NCBI GenBank assembly: GCA_028824415.1
Contig: JAPPDX010000104.1
Coordinates: 1-64,000 of the forward strand
Length of the DNA: 64,000 bases
Origin: a bacterium
Lineage (GTDB): Bacteria; Actinomycetota; Acidimicrobiia; Acidimicrobiales; CATQHL01
Direction: 5' to 3'
Part shown: in pieces, positions 54,440 to 63,201 of the stretch
How positions within the stretch are numbered: the stretch's first letter is position 1
Layout: every line of letters starts with the position of its first letter
Notes under the pieces: model-generated
The model's input: only the letters and a program-made list of their open reading frames with translations
Databases searched by the model: none
What the model was told of the DNA's origin: nothing
Made by a program: the position numbers and the translations under genes

Positions 54440-54925
54440 TCAGGCGCCGGCGGCTGCGGCCGCGGTGACGTCGTCCTCGGTGACGCGGCCGCCGGGTCCG
54501 GTTCCGACGACCGAGCCGAGGTCGACCCCGAGGTCTGCGGCCCGGCGCCGGGCGCGCGGTGTGACCTGCCGGCGGGAGCCGCCCCCGGCGGTCGCGGGAG
54601 CCGGACGGTCGGGGACCGGATCTGCCGCCGCGACGGCCCGCGGCTCCTCTTCGGTGGCATCCCGCTGGTCCTCGGCGGCTCCGGCGGGGCCGATCACGGC
54701 CAGCAACTCGTTGACGGCGACGGTCTCGCCCTCGGGCACCAGGATGCGCTGGAGCACCCCGCCGCCGGTCGAGACCAGTTCCTCGGTGACCTTCTCCGCC
54801 TCGATCTCGGCCACCACGTCGCCCGCCGCCACGTGGTCGCCCTCGCGCTTGAACCAGGTGATGATCGTGCCCTCCTGCATCCCCATGCCGAACTGGGGGA
54901 GGCGGATCTCGGTGACCGCGGTCAT
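54440..54925 (-). CDS. Lipoyl-domain protein (E2-like, no catalytic domain)
   Basis: A 161-aa protein. Residues 5-80 are a lipoyl domain (EIRLPQFGMGMQEGTIITWF, with the lipoylated Lys in EIEAEKVTEEL). A linker leads to a peripheral subunit-binding domain (VTPRARRRAADLGVDLGSVV, GTGPGGRVTEDDV). The acyltransferase domain of E2 components is missing. The gene ends here with a stop and is followed by the convergent monooxygenase, so this is either a natural lipoyl carrier or a truncated E2. ATGA overlaps the E1 beta stop. Confidence 0.85.
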   Translation of the reverse strand: MTAVTEIRLPQFGMGMQEGTIITWFKREGDHVAAGDVVAEIEAEKVTEELVSTGGGVLQRILVPEGETVAVNELLAVIGPAGAAEDQRDATEEEPRAVAAADPVPDRPAPATAGGGSRRQVTPRARRRAADLGVDLGSVVGTGPGGRVTEDDVTAAAAAGA

Positions 54926-55890
54926 GCCATCAGTTGGCGGGCGGCGGCTGCGATCCGATCGGCACTCGGGTACAGGGGACGCTCGAGGGCGGCGCTGTAG
55001 GGGATCTGCGTGTGGGGCGTCGTCACCCGGCTGATCGGCGCCTGCAGGTCCCAGAACCCCTCCTCGGCGACGATCGCGGCCACCTCCGAGGCCACCGAGC
55101 CCATCTCGTGGGCGGGATCGGCGACGACGAGCCTGCCGGTCTTGGCGACCGAGGCCAGCACGGTCTCGCGGTCCAGGGGCACGATCGACCGGAGGTCCAC
55201 CACCTCCGCCGAGATCCCCTCGCCGGCCAGTTCCTCGGCCGCCGCCAGGGCATGGGAGACGGCGCCCGCCAGGGCGACGACGGTGACATCGTCGCCTTCC
55301 CGCTTCACATCCGCCTCGCCGAGCGGCACGACGTGGTCGCCGTCGGGCACCTCGCCACGCTGGCCCCACAGGCCGCCGTCCTCGAAGCTGATCACGGGGT
55401 CGTCGTCGCGGATCGCCGCCTTGAGCATCCCCTTGGCGTCGGCGGGCGTGGCCGGCGCGATGAGTTTCAGGCCGGGGATCGTCATGAGCGTGGGGTAGGG
55501 GCGATCTGAGTGCTGGGCGGCGTTGCCGCGGTTGTAGAGCATGGGCGCCATCAGCGTGATCGGCAGCTTCGCCTGCCCGCCGTAGAGATAGGTCGACTTG
55601 GCGATGATCGAGACGAGCTGGTCGAACGCCACGTACACGAACGGGGCGATCAGCATGTGCACCACCGGACGCATCCCCACCATGGCCGCGCCGGCGCCCG
55701 CCCCGACGAAGCCGGCCTCGGAGATCGGCGTGTCACGCACCCGCTCCTCGCCGAAGCGCTCCGCCAGCCCTGCGGTGGATCCCATCAGGGCCCAGGTCAC
55801 GTCCTCGCCCATCACGAAGACCGACTCGTCGCGCTCCATCTCCTCGACCAGCGCCTCGTTGAGCGCCTCGAGGTAGGTGACGGTGTGCAT
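54922..55890 (-). CDS. 2-oxoacid/acetoin dehydrogenase E1 component, beta subunit
   Basis: A 322-aa protein of the transketolase-like beta family. YLEALNEALVEEMERDESVF and then VMGEDV open the fold, RFGEERVRDTPISEAGFVGA and PVVHMLIAPFVYVAFDQLV follow, and the C-terminal domain has VVDLRSIVPLDRETVLASV. ATG 55890 has GAGGG upstream; ATG 55908, overlapping the alpha stop, is possible. It forms an alpha2beta2 thiamine-diphosphate enzyme with the alpha subunit and passes the acyl group to the lipoyl protein. Confidence 0.9.
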   Translation of the reverse strand: MHTVTYLEALNEALVEEMERDESVFVMGEDVTWALMGSTAGLAERFGEERVRDTPISEAGFVGAGAGAAMVGMRPVVHMLIAPFVYVAFDQLVSIIAKSTYLYGGQAKLPITLMAPMLYNRGNAAQHSDRPYPTLMTIPGLKLIAPATPADAKGMLKAAIRDDDPVISFEDGGLWGQRGEVPDGDHVVPLGEADVKREGDDVTVVALAGAVSHALAAAEELAGEGISAEVVDLRSIVPLDRETVLASVAKTGRLVVADPAHEMGSVASEVAAIVAEEGFWDLQAPISRVTTPHTQIPYSAALERPLYPSADRIAAAARQLMA

Positions 55891-55900
55891 GGCGGGACCC

Positions 55901-56878
55901 TCAGGCATCGATCGGGTTGGTGAACAGGTGCGTGAAGGCGGCCTCCGGCGGAGGGGTGGGGCTCGAGCGGGCGAACTCCAGCGCCTCGGCCAGTTCTGCC
56001 TCGACCTCCTTGTCGATGACGTCCAGCTCGTCGCCGTCGACGCCTCGTTCTCCCAGCGTGTCGCGGAACAGCACGAGCGGGTCGCGCCGGGTCCGCCAGT
56101 GCTCGATCTCGGCGGGGTCGCGATAGTTCTCGATGCGGATGCCGATGGCGTGGTTGTCGAACCGGTAGGTCATCGTCTCCACCAGGCTCGGCCCCTCGCC
56201 CCGCCGCGCCCGCGCCACGGCCTCGCTGACCGCTTCGTACACGGCGAGCACGTCCTGGCCGTCCACGGTGACGCCGGGTATGCCGTAGCCCGCGGCACGC
56301 TCCGACACCTGCTCGACCGCCATCGTCTTGTGTGCCGCGGTCAACTCGCCGTAGCCGTTGTTCTCGCACACGTAGATCGCCGGGAGCGTCCAGATTGCCG
56401 CCAGGTTCAACGACTCGTGGAACGTCCCCTGGTTCGAGGCGCCGTCACCGAAGAAGCAGAGGGTCACGCGGTCGATGCCCTGCATCTTCGAACCCAGCGC
56501 CGCTCCCGCCGCCACCGGCAGGCCGGACCCGACGATCGAGGTCTCCCCGAGGCTCCCCACCGAGAAGTCCGACAGGTGCATCGACCCGCCCTTGCCCTGG
56601 TTGACCCCGGTCTCCTTGCCCATCAACTCGGCGAGCAGGCCATCCAGCGCCGCCCCCTTGCCGATGGGGTGGCCGTGCGAACGGTGGGTGCCCACCATGT
56701 AGTCGTCGGTGCGGAGCGCCATGCACGCTCCGACGATCGAAGCCTCCTGGCCGGTGGAGGTGTGAAAGGCGCCGTAGAGCTCACCGGCCAGCAGGAGTTC
56801 CTTGGTGGTGGCCTCGAACTGCCGGATGCGCGACATGCGCCGGTACATCTCCCGCAGATCGTCGCCTGTGACCCTCAT
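55901..56878 (-). CDS. 2-oxoacid/acetoin dehydrogenase E1 component, alpha subunit
   Basis: A 325-aa protein. The thiamine-diphosphate binding motif is [20 protein letters not shown], ending in YVCENNGYG. The [19 protein letters not shown] and [12 protein letters not shown] regions shape the active site, and [16 protein letters not shown] corresponds to the regulatory loop. ATG 56878 has GAGGAG 6 nt upstream. First gene of the operon alpha-beta-lipoyl protein. Acetoin or branched-chain 2-oxoacids are possible substrates; the absence of a full E2 prevents a firmer call. Confidence 0.9.
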   Translation of the reverse strand: MRVTGDDLREMYRRMSRIRQFEATTKELLLAGELYGAFHTSTGQEASIVGACMALRTDDYMVGTHRSHGHPIGKGAALDGLLAELMGKETGVNQGKGGSMHLSDFSVGSLGETSIVGSGLPVAAGAALGSKMQGIDRVTLCFFGDGASNQGTFHESLNLAAIWTLPAIYVCENNGYGELTAAHKTMAVEQVSERAAGYGIPGVTVDGQDVLAVYEAVSEAVARARRGEGPSLVETMTYRFDNHAIGIRIENYRDPAEIEHWRTRRDPLVLFRDTLGERGVDGDELDVIDKEVEAELAEALEFARSSPTPPPEAAFTHLFTNPIDA

Positions 56879-57057
56879 AGTGTGCTCCTCTGACCGCACC
56901 TGCGGCGGTCATGCTACGCCGGTCGCCGTGGGCGAGCCCCGATTGCGCCCGGGTTCGAGCGGGGCGGCCTGGCCGGCCCCCGCTATGTTCACGGTCTGGA
57001 ACCGGCGAGCAGACGGCATGCCACCCGCGGCGCCGGGACGGGTGGTGAGAGGCAGTG

Positions 57058-57831
57058 ATGGGACGTCTGGACGGCAAGATCGCGATCGTGACCGGCGCAG
57101 GTTCGGGACTCGGCCGGGCGGCGGCGAGCCGCTTCGCGGCCGAAGGGGCTCTGGTGGCTTGTGTCGACATCGATGGCGAGGGGGCGCAAGAGACCGTGAC
57201 GGCGATGGGCGAGCAGGGTCTCGTGGTCATCGCCGACGTGACCAGCGAGGCCGACGCCGAGCGGATGGTCGCCGAGACGATCGATCACTTCGGGCCGCCG
57301 ACCGTGCTCTACGCCAACGCCGGCATCGGCGGTCGCGGCGCGGCCGCCGAGGTCGACCTCGAGACGTGGCAGGCGGTCCTCGCCGTGAATCTCACCGGGG
57401 TCTGGCTCTCCGCCAAGTCGTGCCTGCCCGCAATGATCGAAGCCGGTGGTGGCTCGATCATCAACCAGGGCAGCATCACCGCCCTCGTCGGGTTTTCGAA
57501 CTCGGCCGCCTACAGCGCTTCGAAGGGCGGGGTCATTTCCCTCACCCGGCAGATGGCGGTCGACTACGCGCCTCACAACGTCCGGGTCAACGCCATCTGC
57601 CCCGGGGTCATCGAGACCCCGCTGCTGCGCCGCTCGTGGGCGCTCGCCCAGGGTGTGGAGGAGTCTGAGGTCGACGACCTGCTGGCGGAGCACTGGCACC
57701 CGCAGATTCCCATGGCGCGACTCGGCCAGGTGGACGAGATCGCCGCCATGGCCGTCTACCTCGCCTCCGACGAGGCCGCATGGACCACCGGCTCGATCCT
57801 GACCGTCGACGGCGGCCAGACGGCGATGTAG
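57058..57831 (+). CDS. Short-chain dehydrogenase/reductase
   Basis: A 257-aa classical SDR with [16 protein letters not shown], an Asp in [10 protein letters not shown] that favours NAD(H), YANAGIGG in place of NNAG, the active-site Ser in [12 protein letters not shown] and Tyr/Lys in [11 protein letters not shown]. The C-terminus has [15 protein letters not shown] and a TVDGGQTAM end. ATG 57058 has AGAGGC upstream. It is divergent from the E1 alpha gene. Confidence 0.85.
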   Translation: MGRLDGKIAIVTGAGSGLGRAAASRFAAEGALVACVDIDGEGAQETVTAMGEQGLVVIADVTSEADAERMVAETIDHFGPPTVLYANAGIGGRGAAAEVDLETWQAVLAVNLTGVWLSAKSCLPAMIEAGGGSIINQGSITALVGFSNSAAYSASKGGVISLTRQMAVDYAPHNVRVNAICPGVIETPLLRRSWALAQGVEESEVDDLLAEHWHPQIPMARLGQVDEIAAMAVYLASDEAAWTTGSILTVDGGQTAM

Positions 57832-57887
57832 TCACTGCGTCCGGCGCCGCGCAACGGAGTGGCAGGCGCCGTTCGCGCCGCCATCTA

Positions 57888-57905
57888 GTGATGCTATGAT
57901 ATCAC
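57888..57905. promoter_or_regulatory. Operator/promoter of the vapBC pair
   Basis: GTGAT (57888-57892) and ATCAC (57901-57905) are inverted around GCTATGAT. TATGAT (57895-57900) is a good -10 box that ends 8 nt before the ATG of the antitoxin, so the message is probably leaderless and the antitoxin would repress by covering the -10. Confidence 0.5.
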
Positions 57906-57908
57906 CCT

Positions 57909-58157
57909 ATGCGAACTGTCATCACGCTGCCGGACGAGGTGCACGCCAGAGCCAAGCAGCGGGCTGCGAACCTCGGTATCAGCTTCGCCGAGTTCGTTAG
58001 ACGCCTTCTCGACAGAGAACTCGACGCGCCCGCACCACAGGCCGGCGTCGACTCCATATGTGGGATGGTTGCGGGGACACCGTTCGACATGGCCCGTGAC
58101 GGTGATCGGGTCATCGCCGACGCCCAGCATGCGCAACAGATCGACCGGGTTCGTTAG
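57909..58157 (+). CDS. vapB: VapB-type ribbon-helix-helix antitoxin
   Basis: An 82-aa protein. MRTVITLPDEVHARAKQRAA and then FAEFVRRLLDREL form a ribbon-helix-helix DNA-binding domain. The C-terminal part (ICGMVAGTPFDMARDGDR) would occupy the toxin. It is encoded 3 nt before the toxin gene. Confidence 0.85.
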   Translation: MRTVITLPDEVHARAKQRAANLGISFAEFVRRLLDRELDAPAPQAGVDSICGMVAGTPFDMARDGDRVIADAQHAQQIDRVR

Positions 58158-58160
58158 GAC

Positions 58161-58580
58161 TTGGACTACTCGTACGTCGATACATCGGCCTGGGTGTCAC
58201 TGGCCGACGCTTCGGAGGCGTCCCACGAGCGGGTAGCGGCGGCGCTGCGCGAGCGTCGCGGCCGGCTCCTCAGCAGCGACCACGTACTGCATGAGACGTG
58301 GGTGGTCATGCGCCACCGGCACGGCTTCCGCGAGGCGGAGACGCTCGTCGGTGCCATCCGCAGCGGCATTGCCCGCATTGAGGTCTCCGGGTTGGCGGAC
58401 CTCGAGGTCGCCGCGGCGATCGCGGTGGCGTTCCCCGACCAGGACTTCTCGCTGTCGGACCGGACGAGTTGGGCAGTGATGGAGCGGCTCGGCGTCCACG
58501 AAGCGGTCTCGCTGGACCGCGACTTCCGCGTGTACCGGTTCGGCCCCGGCAGGCGCCGCGCCTTCACCGTCGTCCCCTGA
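58161..58580 (+). CDS. vapC: VapC-type PIN toxin
   Basis: A 139-aa PIN-domain protein with YVDTSAWVSLAD (first catalytic Asp), LLSSDHVLHETWVVM (Glu) and FSLSDRTSWAVMERLGV with LDRDFRVY (last acidic residues). It starts with TTG 58161, three bases after the antitoxin stop. VapC toxins cleave tRNA or rRNA. The 3' end reaches the remnant of an LLM flavoprotein gene on the opposite strand. Confidence 0.85.
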   Translation: MDYSYVDTSAWVSLADASEASHERVAAALRERRGRLLSSDHVLHETWVVMRHRHGFREAETLVGAIRSGIARIEVSGLADLEVAAAIAVAFPDQDFSLSDRTSWAVMERLGVHEAVSLDRDFRVYRFGPGRRRAFTVVP

Positions 58581-58582
58581 CG

Positions 58583-59089
58583 CTCAGGATCGAGTTCGGC
58601 ACTCGCCTGCTGGCCCATGGTCTCGATGGCGTCGATGACCTCGTCGATGTGCATCTGGGGCCACTGAGGCTTGATGATGATTGGGTCGATGGGCAACTCG
58701 CGACTGACTCTGATGAAGTGGTCGATGACCTCCTGGGCGGTGTCGAGGGCGACGGAGTCCTTGACGGTTTCGTAGTAGTCGTTCATCAGGTCGTCCTCGT
58801 CGAGGATGTCGAGGGTTGCGAGGTCCTCGGCCAGCACGATCGGGTTGTAAAGCGGTGCCAGGAGCACTGTCATGCCCAGGCGGACGTGCTCGTCGACCTC
58901 GCCGGCGAGGCGGGCCAGCAGCGGGATGGGCTGGAGCCACCGCAGCTCGCCGTACAGGAAGTGGTGGCCGATCACGAAATGGCTGAGCCCGGCGCGCTGG
59001 CCGGCCTCCACCTGGCGCAGGATCCCGTCGAGCTGCTCGACCGGGTCGACAGTGCGGGGCACGTCTCCGATGAGCATGCCGAACTTCAT
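58583..59089 (-). pseudogene. LLM-class flavin oxidoreductase with internal deletion
   Basis: The N-terminal 100 residues (MKFGMLIGDVP, HFVIGHHFLYGELRWLQPIP, LLAPLYNPIVLAEDLATLDI) are those of a luciferase-like, F420-type monooxygenase. The frame then jumps to what is normally the C-terminal end (DYYETVKDSVALDTAQEVID, then FIRVSRELPIDPIIIKPQWP). Some 150-200 residues of the barrel are missing, without a frameshift. The natural stop is also lost, and the frame runs on through the antisense of vapC. It follows the MaoC gene by 19 bp. Confidence 0.75.
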
Positions 59090-59108
59090 GGGACGCTCCT
59101 GCCGCGGC

Positions 59109-59585
59109 TCAGGTCTCCTGGGCGGGTTCCGGCGACACCGGCTTCAGCATCATCATCCCGACGCGTTTGACTCGCACGACCACCTCGTCGCGCTGGTTGT
59201 AGCCGAGTTGCTCGAACCAGACGATCCCGGCGTCGTCGCGGCTCTTCGACAGGCGCTTGTCGACGATCGTGGTCTCGGCCCGGAGGGTGTCGCCGTGGAA
59301 CACCGGGGCGGGGAACTCGATCTTGTCGAAGCCGAGGTTCCCCAGCGTGGTCCCCAACGTGGTCTCGGGGACGGTCATGCCGGCGACGAGAGCCAGGGTG
59401 AACAGGCTGTTCACGAGCCGCTGGCCGTGCACCGTGGTCCTGGCGAACTCCTCGTCGAGGTGCAGCGGCTGCATGTTCATCGTGAGTGACGTGAACAGGA
59501 TGTTGTCCGTCTCCGTCACCGTTCGGGTGAGGGCGTGGCGGATAACCATCCCCACCTCGAGTTCTTCGTAGTACTTGCCTTGCAT
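59109..59585 (-). CDS. MaoC-like hot-dog dehydratase
   Basis: A 158-aa protein. YYEELEVGMVIRHALTRTVT, TMNMQPLHLDEEFAR and the ITSLF-like LVNSLFTLALVAGM match MaoC-type enoyl-CoA hydratases/dehydratases; the MQPLHLD region supplies the catalytic Asp/His pair. ATG 59585 has GAGGAC upstream. It is co-directional with the LLM remnant. Confidence 0.8.
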   Translation of the reverse strand: MQGKYYEELEVGMVIRHALTRTVTETDNILFTSLTMNMQPLHLDEEFARTTVHGQRLVNSLFTLALVAGMTVPETTLGTTLGNLGFDKIEFPAPVFHGDTLRAETTIVDKRLSKSRDDAGIVWFEQLGYNQRDEVVVRVKRVGMMMLKPVSPEPAQET

Positions 59586-59680
59586 GTCGTCCTCGTTCAG
59601 TCGCCGATACCTGGGAGTTTGCCGGATAATCCATACGGAGGGGCGTATCGAGTCCCTGAGGCCACGCGCGGGGGAACTGT

Positions 59681-59686
59681 TACGAT
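59681..59686 (+). promoter_or_regulatory. -10 box for a leaderless hydrolase mRNA
   Basis: TACGAT ends 6 nt before the GTG start of the alpha/beta hydrolase gene, and no ribosome-binding site is present. Transcription would start at the initiation codon. Confidence 0.4.
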
Positions 59687-59692
59687 CGCTTC

Positions 59693-60580
59693 GTGGGTAG
59701 TTCTCCTGCCGGTGTCCGGCCGGCTTGGGTTTCGGATGGCTTGTTTCCCTTCGAGAGCCGGTTCTTCACGACTCCGCGTGAACACACGATGCACTACGTC
59801 GATGAGGGAGCGGGGGAGCCGATCGTCTTCGTGCACGGCAATCCGGCCTGGTCGTTCGAGTTTCGGCACCTGATCGGGGGATTGCGGTCGGAGTTCCGTT
59901 GCGTGGCGCCGGATCACACCGGCTTCGGGCTGTCCTCGCGCAGCGGCCGCAAGGAGGACCACCATCCTGCGGTTCACGCCGAGGCGTTTGCGGCACTCCT
60001 CGACGAGCTGGAGTTGCGGGACGTGACGCTGTTCCTGACGGACTGGGGCGGGCCGATCGGCCTCGACTTCGCCCGCCGGCATCCGGATCGCGTCGAGCGG
60101 CTCGTCATCGCCAACACGTGGTGCTGGCCGGTGAACCGCGACCTCCACTTCTGGTTCTTCAGCCGGATGATGGCGAGCCCGCTGGGGCAGTACCTCATCA
60201 AGCGGCGCAACTTCTTCGTGAACGGGGTCATGCCTAAGGCGGTCGGGAACCGGGAGATCCTCACACCGGAGGTGCTGGAGCACTACCGCTTGGCGCAGCC
60301 CTCGCCCGCCGAGCGTGGCGCCAACGCGGCGCTACCGGGTCACATAGTGGGTGCGACGCGCTGGCTCCGGGAGATCTGGGACGAGCGAGCGACCTTCTGC
60401 GCGAAGTCGGCGCTGGTCCTCTGGGGATCGAAGGACATCGCCTTCCGTACGAGAGAACTCGACCGCTGGCGGGTGGAGCTCGCAGATGCTGAGGTCCACG
60501 AGTTCGCCGACTGCGGGCATTTCATCGCCGAGGAGGCGCCCGAGCGGATCCTGCCGCTGCTGCAGGCGTTCATGCGGTAG
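59693..60580 (+). CDS. Haloalkane-dehalogenase-like alpha/beta hydrolase
   Basis: A 295-aa protein. The oxyanion motif is VFVHGNPAWSFEFRHL. The nucleophile elbow FLTDWGGPIGLDFARRH has Asp followed by Trp, as in haloalkane dehalogenases, instead of the Ser of esterases. The acid is likely in LWGSKDIAF and the base is His in FADCGHFIAEEAPERI. Halide binding by the Trp after the nucleophile is expected. The GTG start has only a -10 box upstream. The DUF2461 gene starts 10 bp after its stop. Confidence 0.85.
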   Translation: MGSSPAGVRPAWVSDGLFPFESRFFTTPREHTMHYVDEGAGEPIVFVHGNPAWSFEFRHLIGGLRSEFRCVAPDHTGFGLSSRSGRKEDHHPAVHAEAFAALLDELELRDVTLFLTDWGGPIGLDFARRHPDRVERLVIANTWCWPVNRDLHFWFFSRMMASPLGQYLIKRRNFFVNGVMPKAVGNREILTPEVLEHYRLAQPSPAERGANAALPGHIVGATRWLREIWDERATFCAKSALVLWGSKDIAFRTRELDRWRVELADAEVHEFADCGHFIAEEAPERILPLLQAFMR

Positions 60581-60590
60581 AACCGCGGCC

Positions 60591-61274
60591 GTGTACTCCC
60601 ACTTCACCTCCGATCTCTTCGAGTTCCTCCTGGACCTGCGGGCCAACAACGACCGCGAGTGGTTCGCTGAGAACAAGGGGCGCTACGAGCGGCACGTGAA
60701 GGAGCCGCTGCTGGCGTTCATCGAGGACTTCGAGCCGTACCTGCACTCCATCAGCGAGCACTTCGTGGCCGATGCGCGGGCCAACGGGGGCTCCATGTTC
60801 CGGATCTACCGGGACGTGCGGTTCTCCAAGGACAAGTCCCCGTACAAGACCCAGGCTGCGGTCCAGTTCCGCCACGAGGCGGGACGGTCGGTGCATGCGC
60901 CGGGCTTCTACCTGCATCTGGAGCCCGACCTGGTCTTCGCCGGGGTCGGTCTCTGGCGGCCCGACTCGGCGGCGCTCGCCCGGATCCGGGAGCGCATCGT
61001 CGACGATCCCGCCGCTTGGCAGGCTGTTGCCGGGGATCCCGGGTTCGTCGAGGAGTTCGACCTGGAGGGGGAGTCGCTGAAGCGGCCGCCGAAGGGGTTC
61101 GACCCCGAGCACCCGCTCATCGAGGACCTCAAGCGCAAGGACCACGTGGGCACCTGCATGCTCGACGAGGACGAGGTCACCGCCCCCGGGTTCATCGACG
61201 TCTTCGCCGACGCCTGCCGCACGGCCTCGCCCTACATGGAGTTCCTCACCGCCGCGGTGGGTCTGCCCTACTAG
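60591..61274 (+). CDS. DUF2461 family protein
   Basis: A 227-aa protein starting YSHFTSDLFEFLLDLRANND followed by REWFAENKGRYE, the characteristic DUF2461 opening. MFRIYRDVRFSKDKSPYKTQ and PGFYLHLEPD are further family hallmarks. Function is unknown. GTG 60591 is 10 bp after the hydrolase gene, so they share a transcript. Confidence 0.85.
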   Translation: MYSHFTSDLFEFLLDLRANNDREWFAENKGRYERHVKEPLLAFIEDFEPYLHSISEHFVADARANGGSMFRIYRDVRFSKDKSPYKTQAAVQFRHEAGRSVHAPGFYLHLEPDLVFAGVGLWRPDSAALARIRERIVDDPAAWQAVAGDPGFVEEFDLEGESLKRPPKGFDPEHPLIEDLKRKDHVGTCMLDEDEVTAPGFIDVFADACRTASPYMEFLTAAVGLPY

Positions 61275-61512
61275 CGACGACTCCGTGAGGGTCACCCGAG
61301 GGAGTCACCGGAGGGGGTCCACCCGAACCGGGGAGGGTGCCGGGTCCGTCCCCGGTATCCTGTAGGGACCGGCCGAAATCTCCGGTCGTTGGGCGCACAG
61401 TTCGCTTTCCCTGATTGATTCTGTGTGAGCCACCCAACCGCGGTGCCCCACATCAACGAGTTCAGGCACTCGCGCACATCAGATGGCCCGCGTGGCGCGG
61501 GCAAGGAGAATC

Positions 61513-62868
61513 ATGTCCACCACCTTCGCCCAGTTGGGCGTACCCGAATCGATCTGCCGCGCCCTGCAGCGCGGCGGTATCCACGAACCATTCGAGATCC
61601 AGGCGGCCACCATGGCCGACGCTCTCGCCGGCCACGACATCTGCGGCCGGGCACCCACCGGATCGGGCAAGACGCTCGCCTTCGGTATCCCGCTCGTCGT
61701 CAATGCGGGCCACGCCAGGCCCAAGCGGCCGACGGCACTCGTCCTGTCACCCACCCGCGAACTCGCCGAGCAGATCGCAACCGATATCCGCACCTTCGCC
61801 GGCGACGTCCGGGTCGGCGTCGTCTACGGAGGGGTTGGCTACGGCCCGCAACTGAATTGCCTGCGCGACGGCGTCGAGATCCTCGTTGCCTGCCCCGGAC
61901 GGCTCGAGGACCTCATCGAGCGGGGCGCCGTGAGCCTGCACGATGTGCACCTGGCGGTCATCGACGAGGCAGACCGCCTGTCCGACATGGGATTCCTCCC
62001 CGCGGTGCGGCGTCTCTTGGACCAGACGGCGCGCGATCGCCAGACCTTCCTGTTCTCCGCCACGCTCGACGGCGCCGTGCGGACACTCACCCGCGATTAC
62101 CAGCATGAGCCGATCACGCACACCGTCGATGCCGAGACGCCCGATGTCACCGCCGCCGATCACCGGTTCTGGCAGGTCAACCGGGCCGAGCGGGTCGCTG
62201 CCTGCGCGCAGGTGATCAACGCGGTCGGGCAGACGATCGTGTTCTGCCGGACCCGGCACGGCTCAGACCGCTTGACCCGGCAGCTCTCCCAGCGTGGCAT
62301 CAGCACCGCAGTGATACACGGCGGTCACGCACAGGATCGGCGGACCCGCTCGCTGCGCCGGTTCACCGACGGCCACGTGCAGGCGCTCGTCGCCACCGAC
62401 GTTGCTGCCCGCGGGATTCATGTGGACGATGTGGCGTCGGTCGTCCATTTCGACCCGCCGGACGACCACAAGACGTACCTGCACCGCTCGGGTCGCACGG
62501 CCCGCGCCGGCCGGGGCGGCCTCGTGGTGTCACTTCTCCAGCCGGAGCAGATGGGCGACGCCCGGCGGATGCAGCGCCGGCTCGGCCTGAACGAGGCCAT
62601 CACGTTGCCGGACGCGCGTGATTTGCCCGCTGGGCCGGTGGCGGTGTCTGCGCGACACGCCGACTCCGTGGTTCACAACGGCCGGGAGTCAACCGGTGCG
62701 TTGGCTCGGAACGGTGAGTCGGCCCGCAACGGTGAGTCGGCCCGCAACGGCCAGGAGTCGAGCGCTCGCGCGGCTCGAAATGGCCAGGGTGCTCGCGGTG
62801 GTCAGCGGGCTCGGAACGGTCAGCGGTCCAGCCGCCGGAGCAAGGTCTCCGGCGCTCGGCGGCGGTAA
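61513..62868 (+). CDS. DEAD-box RNA helicase
   Basis: A 451-aa helicase. Motif Q is FAQLGVPESICRALQRGGIH, motif I is APTGSGKTLAFGIPLV, Ia is LSPTRELAEQI, II is VIDEADRLSDMGF, III is FSATLDGAV, V is VATDVAARGIHVDDV and VI is YLHRSGRTARAGRGG. The C-terminal tail of about 60 aa has repeated ARNGE/ARNGQ units and ends in a basic segment, as in RNA-binding tails of cold-response helicases. ATG 61513 has AAGGAG upstream. About 240 bases separate it from the preceding gene; a regulated 5' leader is possible. Confidence 0.92.
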   Translation: MSTTFAQLGVPESICRALQRGGIHEPFEIQAATMADALAGHDICGRAPTGSGKTLAFGIPLVVNAGHARPKRPTALVLSPTRELAEQIATDIRTFAGDVRVGVVYGGVGYGPQLNCLRDGVEILVACPGRLEDLIERGAVSLHDVHLAVIDEADRLSDMGFLPAVRRLLDQTARDRQTFLFSATLDGAVRTLTRDYQHEPITHTVDAETPDVTAADHRFWQVNRAERVAACAQVINAVGQTIVFCRTRHGSDRLTRQLSQRGISTAVIHGGHAQDRRTRSLRRFTDGHVQALVATDVAARGIHVDDVASVVHFDPPDDHKTYLHRSGRTARAGRGGLVVSLLQPEQMGDARRMQRRLGLNEAITLPDARDLPAGPVAVSARHADSVVHNGRESTGALARNGESARNGESARNGQESSARAARNGQGARGGQRARNGQRSSRRSKVSGARRR

Positions 62869-63185
62869 CTGTCCTCGAGCCATTCAGCCAGGTCTTCGAG
62901 TTCCACCCTGGCGAGACGGATGAGCATGGCGCCGTAGCCCTCGTAGTGAGGCGTGGAGAAGAGCACGTCGGAGTGGTTCTCCAGCAGGGTGCTCTTGGCC
63001 TCCGGCTCGCAGAACACGACCAGGACCTCGGTGTCGTGCACCCCGTCGCGGTTGTACTCCCGCTCGCTCCACATCCGGCAGAACCCCTTGCCCCGAACCT
63101 TCAGTGCGGCCGTGCCGTAGAAGGTCCCCTCGGTCACCTCCGGCAGTCGCGTACCCAGCCGGCAGACATCCTCGAACGTGGCCAC
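62820..63185 (-). CDS. MmcQ/YjbR family protein
   Basis: A 121-aa protein starting with GTG: ATFEDVCRLGTRLPEVTEGT, then ALKVRGKGFCRMWSEREYN and DVLFSTPHYEGYGAMLIRLA. This matches the MmcQ/YjbR DNA-binding-like fold (DUF419). Its last 49 bases overlap the end of the convergent helicase gene. It follows the SDR gene by 16 bp on the same strand. Confidence 0.85.
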   Translation of the reverse strand: MATFEDVCRLGTRLPEVTEGTFYGTAALKVRGKGFCRMWSEREYNRDGVHDTEVLVVFCEPEAKSTLLENHSDVLFSTPHYEGYGAMLIRLARVELEDLAEWLEDSYRRRAPETLLRRLDR

Positions 63186-63201
63186 GTCCGTGTCTCGTTG
63201 G

